A stretch of DNA of 17,595 bases. Source: Candidatus Woesearchaeota archaeon (lineage in GTDB: Archaea; Nanobdellota; Nanobdellia; Woesearchaeales; ARS49). Each line of letters begins with the position of its first letter. Position 1 is the first letter of the stretch. The DNA is taken from positions 1-17,595 of the forward strand of contig JACQNB010000098.1 in the NCBI GenBank assembly GCA_016203265.1, written 5' to 3'. This document shows, piece by piece, positions 6,061 through 12,003 of the stretch. Position numbers and translations under genes: made by a program. The notes below the pieces were generated by a model, which had not been told where the DNA came from, ran no database searches, and saw only the letters and a list, made by a program, of their open reading frames with translations.

Positions 6061-6081
6061 ATTTTGCGTCTTGACTGCTGT

Positions 6082-6735
6082 ATGCTCACGCTCCTTGGTA
6101 CGTCCCATATCGCACGGCAGAGCCTCACGGAGGTCAGGAAGGCCATTGAGGAGGACAAGCCCGACATCATCGCGCTCGAACTGGACCGCGGCCGTCTGGA
6201 GTCGTTGCTCAATCCGCAGAAGCAGAAGATCAGGCTGCGGGACATGGCTCGTGTGGGCGTGAAAGGCTGGCTGTTTGCGCAGCTGGGCGCGTGGGCTGAG
6301 AAAAAGCTCGGCAAGCACGTGGGCGTGGCTCCCGGAGCCGAAATGCTCATCGCAGTTCGTTTGGCGCGCGAAAAGAAGATTCCCATCGCGCTCATCGACC
6401 AGGACATCAGCGTCACGCTGAAACGGTTCTCGAACGCATTGACATGGAGGGAAAAGGGCCGTTTTGTCTGGGATGTGCTCTCGGGCATGGTTTCGCGCAA
6501 GAAGCCCGATTTTGATTTGCGTACCGTTCCCGCACAGGATGTGTTGGACAGGCTCATCAAGCAGGTGAAGGTGCGTTATCCGAACGTCTATCGCGTGCTG
6601 GTCACGGAACGCAACCAGGTGATGGCCAAACGTCTGCATACATTGCTCCGCGCCAATCCGGACAAGCACATTCTCGCGATTGTGGGGGCAGGTCACGTCG
6701 AGGAGATGGAAGACCTGTTGCACAAAACTATTTAA
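6082..6735 (+). CDS. TraB/PrgY-family protein, soluble domain only
   Basis: The protein has 217 residues from ATG 6082. The N-terminus MLTLLGTSHIARQSLTEV, the segment PDIIALELDRGRLESLL and the C-terminal GAGHVEEM match the TraB/PrgY family, related to the TIKI/EreA metal-dependent group; the paired GTSH and GAGH motifs are the characteristic histidine sites. Many archaeal TraB proteins carry a C-terminal multi-helix membrane region. Here the protein stops right after GAGHVEEMEDLL, and a separate membrane gene follows. The biochemical reaction is not settled for archaeal members; peptide-pheromone shutdown and proteolysis have been proposed for relatives. The frame is open further upstream, but the TATA box and family N-terminus support 6082. 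Its stop codon lies inside the next gene's TATA box. Confidence 0.87.
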   Translation: MLTLLGTSHIARQSLTEVRKAIEEDKPDIIALELDRGRLESLLNPQKQKIRLRDMARVGVKGWLFAQLGAWAEKKLGKHVGVAPGAEMLIAVRLAREKKIPIALIDQDISVTLKRFSNALTWREKGRFVWDVLSGMVSRKKPDFDLRTVPAQDVLDRLIKQVKVRYPNVYRVLVTERNQVMAKRLHTLLRANPDKHILAIVGAGHVEEMEDLLHKTI

Positions 6736-6737
6736 AG
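6729..6737 (+). promoter_or_regulatory. TATA box for the M50-like gene, containing the TraB stop codon
   Basis: TATTTAAAG, the same nine bases as the box at 6052-6060, is centred 25 bases upstream of ATG 6758. The TAA at 6733-6735 inside it ends the TraB-like gene. Confidence 0.6.
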
Positions 6738-6757
6738 TGGATTCTGCTCAAACCCGT

Positions 6758-7501
6758 ATGTCCCGCGATTTCATTGACAAAGTCAAGCGCTATGCTCCGT
6801 TCTCGGCCGTCGAAACGCGCGAATTCTGGCTGAGCGTCCTCATCCTCGCGTTCACGCTGTCGTGGAACCAGTGGGGCACGGTCGAGTTTGACGTCTGGGT
6901 GGGACTCGCGAACTTGTTCATCGCTGGCGTCATGGCCTGGATTATTCTCAGTATCCATCACTTTGCGCAACGCTTGTGGGGTATCCGTCAAGGGTTGAAA
7001 GTCGAGCACAAAATTTGGTGGTATGGCGCCGGCATCGCGTTCGTGACGACCATTCTTTCGCGCGGCCAGTTCGCGATCCTCGGGCTGACCGGCACGTTCA
7101 TCTCGGCATTGGATGTCCATCGTCTCGGCCGGTACCGGTACGGACCGCAGGTCAAGGATTTTGCCATAATCGCGCTGATGGGCCCGGTCGCGAACATCGT
7201 GTTGGCAGGCATTGTCAAATCCATTGAAGTGTATACGCCGATTCCGTTGCCTTCTGAAATCGTCAACCAATTCTTTGTTGCGAGTCTTGCGTTCGCGGCG
7301 TGGAACCTATTACCCATCCCTCCATTGGACGGCAGCCGAATCGTGTTCGCTTCGCGGGTATTGTATCTGTTCGTCGCCGGTTGCGTGCTCGGCTACATCT
7401 TCCTCTTGAGCCAAGGCGTGTACTCGTGGCTCTGGGCCATCGCGCTCGGACTGTTGAGCGTGAGCATCTTCTACTTTTGGTTGGAACGGTCATGGGGATA
7501 A
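6758..7501 (+). CDS. M50 (site-2 protease)-like membrane protein lacking HExxH
   Basis: The protein has 247 residues from ATG 6758, the start that fits the TATA box spacing. It has about six hydrophobic helices and the layout of M50 intramembrane proteases: a helix carrying the metal-site motif, a GxxAN segment (ALMGPVANIVLAG, 139-151), and the NLLPIPPLDG motif at 183-192 with D191. At the HExxH position, however, it reads HHFAQ (67-71), so both the catalytic glutamate and the second histidine ligand are replaced. It is therefore probably a non-proteolytic relative that binds or routes membrane proteins, unless other residues supply the metal site. It follows TraB and overlaps the next small membrane gene by ten bases. 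Confidence 0.83.
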   Translation: MSRDFIDKVKRYAPFSAVETREFWLSVLILAFTLSWNQWGTVEFDVWVGLANLFIAGVMAWIILSIHHFAQRLWGIRQGLKVEHKIWWYGAGIAFVTTILSRGQFAILGLTGTFISALDVHRLGRYRYGPQVKDFAIIALMGPVANIVLAGIVKSIEVYTPIPLPSEIVNQFFVASLAFAAWNLLPIPPLDGSRIVFASRVLYLFVAGCVLGYIFLLSQGVYSWLWAIALGLLSVSIFYFWLERSWG

Positions 7502-7824
7502 ATCTCAACACGTCGCAACGCTGGGCTGAATACTGGACGCTTTTTTTGCTCCTAATCGGGTTTTTGTTGACGCTCTGGGTCGATAGCCCGCAGACGAGTT
7601 ACGTGGTCGCGGTGGCGTTTGGCTTGTTGCTCGGCCGGATGTTGTGGCAGTACAAGCAGCGCATGCGCGGCTCCATCATCACCATCCTGCTCGGATTCAT
7701 CATGGGATTCTTGTTGGGCGTGCAAGTGGCGGACCGCAAGCTGCTCATCATCCTGCTCGTGGCGGGCATGCTCATCAGCTATTATGCGCACGACCGCAAA
7801 CTCATTCAGGGCACGGCGTATTAA
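7492..7824 (+). CDS. Small four-helix integral membrane protein
   Basis: The protein has 110 residues from ATG 7492, which overlaps the last ten bases of the M50-like gene. The sequence is almost entirely hydrophobic: helices at about 14-31 (WTLFLLLIGFLLTLWV), 36-53, 61-77 (SIITILLGFIMGFLLGV) and 81-97 (LLIILLVAGMLISYY), joined by short basic loops. There are no catalytic motifs and I do not recognise a family. The overlap with the M50-like gene implies translational coupling, so a partner subunit of that protein is the simplest guess. Confidence 0.77.
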   Translation: MGINLNTSQRWAEYWTLFLLLIGFLLTLWVDSPQTSYVVAVAFGLLLGRMLWQYKQRMRGSIITILLGFIMGFLLGVQVADRKLLIILLVAGMLISYYAHDRKLIQGTAY

Positions 7825-7855
7825 CCGACACTTCCCACTGGACATCTTCGCGATT

Positions 7856-7865
7856 TGTTTAAAAG
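7856..7865 (+). promoter_or_regulatory. TATA box for the Hef gene
   Basis: TGTTTAAAAG is centred 26-27 bases upstream of ATG 7887, so the Hef mRNA is probably leaderless. Confidence 0.6.
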
Positions 7866-7886
7866 CAACCACGCCACGCAGTCGTT

Positions 7887-10076
7887 ATGATAAAGGGGTT
7901 CGAGCCGCGACTTTACCAGGAGACGATTCTCAACACGTGCGTCGGCAAGAACGCGCTGGTAGTGCTCCCGACGGGGCTTGGAAAGACGGCGATAGCAATG
8001 ATGCTCGCGACGCAACGTCTGAGCCTGTTTCCGAACTCGAAAATCGTCTTCCTCGCGCCCACCAAGCCATTGGCAGAGCAGCATTTGCAGACTTTCCTGA
8101 AAAGTTTTCAGATTGACGCGGACAAATGCGCGTTGTTCACGGGCGACACGGCCCCAGCCGAACGCGCGAAACAATGGAACGATCTGCAACTGATTTTTGC
8201 CACGCCGCAAGGCATCGAAAACGACGTCATAAGCAACTCCATTTCATTACAAAACGTCTCGTTGATGATTTTTGACGAGGCACATCGTGCCACGGGCGAC
8301 TACAGTTATGTCTTTCTCGCGAAACAGTACCAAAAACGCGCGAACTTCCCGAAAATCCTTGCGTTGACGGCATCTCCCGGAGCTGAAACGCTGAAAATTG
8401 AGGAAGTCTGCCAGAATTTGTTCATTGACGCCGTGGAGGTCCGCACGCCAGAAGACCCTGACGTGAAGCCGTACGTGCAGGAGACTGAAGTCGAGTGGGT
8501 CAAGCTCGACCTGCCGGACGGATTCAAGAAAATTCAGTACTATCTCAACAGCTGCATCAAGTCCAAGCTCGCCGACATCAAGCGGATGGGCATGACGAAA
8601 AGCATCAGCTTCATCAGCAAGCGTGAACTGCTTGAATTGCAGTCGGATTTGCGGCAGAAAATGACCTCAGGCGAGCAGGATCCGAACATGTGGCGCGCGA
8701 TTTCCATCACTGCAGAGATCATCAAGGCACAGCATGCGCTGGAGTTGTTGGAAACACAGTGCGTGGCGTCGCTTGACGCGTATATGCGGAAAGTGTTCGA
8801 GGAAGGACGCGCCGGCAAATCAAAAGCAGTCAAGAATCTCATCGAGGATGCCTCGTTCAAGAGCGCATACCATCACGTGACGCAGTTGCGCGAGCAGCAC
8901 ACCGAGCATCCGAAGCTAAGCGCGCTGAAGACAATCGTTGAAGAAGAGTTCGCGGCGAACAAGTTCGCGAAGCTCATCATTTTCACGCAGTACCGCGATA
9001 CTGCCGTTGGCATCAAGGACGCGTTGAAGCACGCGAAAGGCGCGCTGACTGAGATTTTTGTCGGGCAAGCCAAGAAAAAGACCACGGGCTTGAGCCAGAA
9101 GCAACAGATTGAGATGCTGCAGCAGTTCCGCGACGGCTTGTTCAACGTGTTGATTGCGACGTCTGTTGCGGAAGAGGGGCTTGACATTCCGAACGTGGAC
9201 GCCGTCGTGTTTTACGAGCCGATTCCGTCGGCCATCCGAACGATTCAGCGCCGCGGACGCACGGGACGGCACGACAAGGGCAAGGTCATCATGCTGATGG
9301 CGAAAGGCACGCGCGACGAGGCGTTCTCGTACAGCGCGAAGCACAAGGAACGCCAGATGCATCAAGTGCTGAAGACGATGCAGACCATGACGTTCGAACC
9401 GCAGAAGACGATTGCAGCATATGAACAACAAACGGTCAAGGTCTATGCGGATTACCGCGAAAAAGCGTCCGGCGTCGTCAAAGAACTCGTCGAACTGAAC
9501 GCGGAACTGAAATTGGAAATGCTGCAATGCGCCGATTACGTGTTGAGCGACCGGGTCGGCGTTGAATTCAAGCTCGCGCAAGATTTCGTTGATAGCATCG
9601 TCGACGGTCGGTTGCTCGAACAGCTGAAGCAGTTGAAGGACAACTACATTCGTCCCATGATCATCATTGAAGGCACGGAAGATTTGTATGCGCTGCGGAA
9701 TGTGCACGCGAACGCGATCCGCGGCATGCTCGCCACGATTACCGTAAGCTACGGCATTCCCGTGCTGAGAACGAAAGACGCGAAAGACACGGCCGCGATG
9801 CTGTTCATGATTGCCAAGCGCGAGCAGCTCGAAGACAAGCGAGACTTTTCGCCGCACACCAACAAGAAACCGATGACATTGCAGGAATCGCAGGAATACT
9901 TGATCTCCTGCTTCCCGAACATCGGGTTGAATTTGGCGAAAGAGCTGCTGCAGCACCTCGGTTCGGTCAAGCATATCATCAATGCATCTCTTGAAGATTT
10001 GCAAAAGGTCGCTGGCGTGGGCGACAAGAAGGCGCAGGGGATTAAGGATATTGTTGATAGTGATTACAAGAAATAA
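7887..10076 (+). CDS. hef: Hef-type helicase with XPF/ERCC4-like nuclease domain
   Basis: The protein has 729 residues. Residues 1-510 are a superfamily 2 helicase of the Hef/FANCM/MPH1 group: PTGLGKT (28-34, Walker A), DEAH (130-133), TAS (161-163), ATSVAEEGLDIP (424-435) and QRRGRTGR (454-461), with the helical insert between the RecA lobes. Residues 517-650 are an ERCC4 nuclease domain, followed by a (HhH)2 region (GLNLAKELLQHLGS, VAGVGDKKAQGI). Hef processes stalled replication forks and flap or branched DNA. In the nuclease the usual GD...ERKxxxD reads AD (549-550) and EFKLAQD (560-566). The acidic residues are kept, including D522 of ADYRE, but the arginine is phenylalanine. A leaderless start is supported by the TATA box. 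Length and domain order are complete. Confidence 0.94.
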   Translation: MIKGFEPRLYQETILNTCVGKNALVVLPTGLGKTAIAMMLATQRLSLFPNSKIVFLAPTKPLAEQHLQTFLKSFQIDADKCALFTGDTAPAERAKQWNDLQLIFATPQGIENDVISNSISLQNVSLMIFDEAHRATGDYSYVFLAKQYQKRANFPKILALTASPGAETLKIEEVCQNLFIDAVEVRTPEDPDVKPYVQETEVEWVKLDLPDGFKKIQYYLNSCIKSKLADIKRMGMTKSISFISKRELLELQSDLRQKMTSGEQDPNMWRAISITAEIIKAQHALELLETQCVASLDAYMRKVFEEGRAGKSKAVKNLIEDASFKSAYHHVTQLREQHTEHPKLSALKTIVEEEFAANKFAKLIIFTQYRDTAVGIKDALKHAKGALTEIFVGQAKKKTTGLSQKQQIEMLQQFRDGLFNVLIATSVAEEGLDIPNVDAVVFYEPIPSAIRTIQRRGRTGRHDKGKVIMLMAKGTRDEAFSYSAKHKERQMHQVLKTMQTMTFEPQKTIAAYEQQTVKVYADYREKASGVVKELVELNAELKLEMLQCADYVLSDRVGVEFKLAQDFVDSIVDGRLLEQLKQLKDNYIRPMIIIEGTEDLYALRNVHANAIRGMLATITVSYGIPVLRTKDAKDTAAMLFMIAKREQLEDKRDFSPHTNKKPMTLQESQEYLISCFPNIGLNLAKELLQHLGSVKHIINASLEDLQKVAGVGDKKAQGIKDIVDSDYKK

Positions 10077-10093
10077 GTGCTCAAGCATCGATA

Positions 10094-10104
10094 TCTTTTT
10101 AAGC
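10094..10104 (+). promoter_or_regulatory. TATA-like box for the gene at 10125
   Basis: TCTTTTTAAGC is centred 26 bases upstream of ATG 10125, in the 48-base gap after the Hef gene, predicting a separate leaderless transcript. Confidence 0.55.
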
Positions 10105-10124
10105 GAAAACGGCACGGTTGAGAT

Positions 10125-10604
10125 ATGCTACAACAGGTGAATGGTCAAGATTTCTACTCATTTGACTACAAACCCACTTCGAAAGAATGGGTGCATCACC
10201 AGGATCTTGCAGGATTGCTGCTCAGCGCGGCGCTCTTCATGGATTTTGAGCGTGTTGGGTCCAAGTCAGGGATGAGACACACCCATGATGCACTCCCGTT
10301 GTTGCAGCGAGTGACTCAAGAAGCGCGCGTGCCTGGCAATGTCGCAGACGCATATCCCGACAACCAAAATTGTTACGTAAGCAGTCTGAATTATCTTCTA
10401 TTCCGGGAAGCGCTCGGAGAACAAAAGAATGATATAAGCCAAACAAATCATTTACTCATGCGCTTCAATTTGTTCGCGGCAGAATTGCGCGACTACGACA
10501 CTCTCGCGCCCGAACGCAAGCGCAACTTACAGTCATTCTGTCTTGACCTGCACGAAACGTTGCGAGCGACAGAAAACGGTTATCGTCGCGGGCTTGTTGG
10601 CTAA
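10125..10604 (+). CDS. Orphan protein of unknown function
   Basis: I do not recognise this 159-residue soluble protein. It looks mostly helical (DLAGLLLSAALFMDFERV at 27-44; NYLLFREALGEQ at 89-100; LLMRFNLFAAELRDY at 110-124), with no cysteine cluster, nucleotide-binding loop or membrane segment. It has a TATA-like box at the usual leaderless distance, which supports expression. Its TAA (10602-10604) is interleaved with the TAG of the convergent HtpX gene (10601-10603), so the two coding regions share four bases. It could be lineage-specific. Confidence 0.68.
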   Translation: MLQQVNGQDFYSFDYKPTSKEWVHHQDLAGLLLSAALFMDFERVGSKSGMRHTHDALPLLQRVTQEARVPGNVADAYPDNQNCYVSSLNYLLFREALGEQKNDISQTNHLLMRFNLFAAELRDYDTLAPERKRNLQSFCLDLHETLRATENGYRRGLVG

Positions 10605-11449
10605 ACCTTCATTTCCTTCAACCGTCTCACGCGTTCGGCCATTGGCGGATGAGTGGATAAAAGTGTCACAAAGAAATCTGCAGTGAAAGGGTTCGCGATG
10701 AAAAGCGAGCTCGTCGCGGGATGGCCGAAACTCATCGGATGCTTTTTGACGCCGTCATGGATTTTCTCCAGCGCGTGCGCGAGCGAATGAGGGTCTTTGC
10801 ACAAACGAGCACCGGTCGCGTCCGCTTGGTATTCTCGCGCTCGACTAATCGCCAACTGCACGATAACCGCGACCAACGGCGCGAGAATCGTCAGCACAAT
10901 CAATCCAATCAATTGTCCGCCGTTATTGTTGCGATCATTCGAGCCGCCGAAGATCGCGGCGAACCGCGCCATGGACGCGGCATAGCTGATGACGGCGGCG
11001 ATGGTGGCAGCAATGGTCGTAATCAAAATATCTCGGTTCTTGACGTGCCCCAATTCATGCGCGATCACGCCGCGCAGTTCTTTCTCGGTCAGCAAGTGCA
11101 AAATGCCTTCGGTCGCGGCAACGACGGCGTGTTTCGGATTTCTGCCGGTGGCGAACGCGTTCGGCGTGTCCGTGGGAATGATGTACACGCGGGGCTTCGG
11201 GATGCCGGCTTCCTTTGACAGTTCCTCAATCATGCGGTGCAGCGCGGGATAGTCACTTTTGCGCGCTTCTTTCGCGCGATAGATTGCCAAAACGATTTTG
11301 TCCGAAAAGAAATACGTGACTCCGTTAATCGCAAGAGCAAGCACAAGCGCAATCGTCAAGCCTGTTCTGCCCCAGAACAAGCCACCGATGGAGAGCATCA
11401 AACCGGCAAGCACACCCAACAGCAAGACCGTCTTGATTTGGTTCCACAT
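10601..11449 (-). CDS. htpX: HtpX-type membrane metalloprotease
   Basis: The protein has 282 residues, the usual length for M48B HtpX. Two N-terminal transmembrane helices (about 7-25 and 30-48) are followed by the cytosolic protease domain with HELGH at 131-135, the third zinc ligand in REYQAD (E206), and the STHPP segment (265-269). Two further hydrophobic helices (about 142-160, 180-200) lie between. HtpX degrades misfolded or damaged membrane proteins. It lies 25 bases downstream of the UPF0292 Toprim gene, with a weak TATA-like CTTAAG about 27 bases upstream that overlaps that gene's stop codon, so it could be transcribed alone or by read-through. The catalytic residues all appear intact. 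Confidence 0.95.
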   Translation of the reverse strand: MWNQIKTVLLLGVLAGLMLSIGGLFWGRTGLTIALVLALAINGVTYFFSDKIVLAIYRAKEARKSDYPALHRMIEELSKEAGIPKPRVYIIPTDTPNAFATGRNPKHAVVAATEGILHLLTEKELRGVIAHELGHVKNRDILITTIAATIAAVISYAASMARFAAIFGGSNDRNNNGGQLIGLIVLTILAPLVAVIVQLAISRAREYQADATGARLCKDPHSLAHALEKIHDGVKKHPMSFGHPATSSLFIANPFTADFFVTLLSTHPPMAERVRRLKEMKV

Positions 11450-11473
11450 GAAGAATTACTTCCTTTCGGTCTT

Positions 11474-11479
11474 CTTAAG
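11474..11479 (-). promoter_or_regulatory. Weak TATA-like box for HtpX overlapping the UPF0292 stop codon
   Basis: CTTAAG on the minus strand is centred about 27 bases upstream of ATG 11449 and includes the TAA (11477-11475) of the preceding gene. It is a weaker match than other boxes here. Confidence 0.35.
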
Positions 11480-11840
11480 GATTATGGATGCCGAGGTTGG
11501 TCATGTAGGTGACCAGTCCTTCGATGTGTTTCACGGGTGTGTGTTTCAACAGAAATTTTCGGAAGCCGTCATCAATCAGCACGCCGTTTCTGCGGAGTCC
11601 CTCGCTCAACGTGCCGTAAAGCTCCTTGCCTTTCGGGTCAAGATCGGTCAAAATGACGGCTGCGCGCGTCTCGGCGGCGACGTCTTCCACGACCGCATAG
11701 AGCGGTTTGGACAGTGTGACAATCTTTTTCAGACCCAACGCACGCAAGGCAGCCGCGTCTTTGCGTCCTTCGACGATGATCAAGGGCTGCGCTGCGAGCA
11801 GCTTATTCACCCATTTGGTCAATTCCGCGGGGTCAATCAT
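11475..11840 (-). CDS. UPF0292-type Toprim domain protein
   Basis: The 121-residue protein is a stand-alone Toprim domain: the conserved glutamate is in LIIVEGRKDAAALRALG (E24), and the DxD pair is in VILTDLDPKGKEL (D66, D68), followed by SEGLRRNGVLIDD and an HIEGL motif near the C-terminus, as in the archaeal UPF0292 group. Toprim domains bind a divalent metal and act on phosphodiester bonds in topoisomerases, DnaG primases and RNase M5-like nucleases; the substrate of UPF0292 is not established. It is divergent from the primase and shares a palindromic TATA box with it, which places ATG 11840 26-27 bases downstream (leaderless). A nucleic-acid role is likely. Confidence 0.85.
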   Translation of the reverse strand: MIDPAELTKWVNKLLAAQPLIIVEGRKDAAALRALGLKKIVTLSKPLYAVVEDVAAETRAAVILTDLDPKGKELYGTLSEGLRRNGVLIDDGFRKFLLKHTPVKHIEGLVTYMTNLGIHNP

Positions 11841-11862
11841 CCACTGGACATGCGCGCAACAA

Positions 11863-11870
11863 TTATATAA
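11863..11870. promoter_or_regulatory. Perfectly palindromic TATA box between UPF0292 and the primase leader RNA
   Basis: TTATATAA reads the same on both strands. Its centre is 26-27 bases from ATG 11840 on the minus strand. On the plus strand it would start transcription around 11889-11893, at the 5' base of the long terminal stem of the primase leader RNA. Confidence 0.6.
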
Positions 11871-11888
11871 GGTTTGACGTCAATCGGT

Positions 11889-11995
11889 GTTGAGCAAGCC
11901 AAGGGGAGCGCGAACCAAGGCCAGGTGAAACCGGCAATAGGTCGTTGCACTGAAGGATATTGGATGCAACGAAGTGAGCGCGAGGCTTGCTCAAC
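11889..11995 (+). ncRNA. Structured RNA closed by a 12-bp stem, leader of the primase gene
   Basis: GTTGAGCAAGCC (11889-11900) and GGCTTGCTCAAC (11984-11995) are perfect reverse complements and close a 107-base unit. Inside are a small hairpin (GCC-A-GG around TGAAA, then CC-GGC, at 11920-11934), a seven-base-pair hairpin CGTTGCA/TGCAACG (11943-11949 and 11965-11971) with a 15-base loop, and a direct repeat GAGCGCGA at 11906-11913 and 11976-11983 flanking the core. A TATA box puts the transcript's 5' end at the base of the stem, and the primase ATG is eight bases after it, preceded by AGGGG. I find none of the conserved signatures of RNase P, SRP, 5S RNA or a riboswitch class I know. Riboswitch-like leader, independent small RNA, or mobile-element remnant are all possible. 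Confidence 0.6.
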
Positions 11996-12003
11996 AGGGG
12001 AAC

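Noticed and set aside
8916..10115. Long open frame (399 codons) on the minus strand opposite Hef
   Set aside because: The product is an Arg/His/Phe-rich mirror of the real gene with no domain, and the helicase and nuclease motifs are unambiguous on the plus strand.
11913..11975. RNase P, SRP or cobalamin riboswitch identity for the GGTGAAACCGG-containing core
   Set aside because: Single short resemblances exist (GGTGAAACC), but the other invariant parts of those RNAs are missing or in the wrong order.
11889..11995. Reading the 12-bp inverted repeat as ends of a MITE or small insertion sequence
   Set aside because: I see no target-site duplication at the edges and no transposase, and the stem sits exactly between a TATA box and the primase start. 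It remains a fallback if many copies are found elsewhere.
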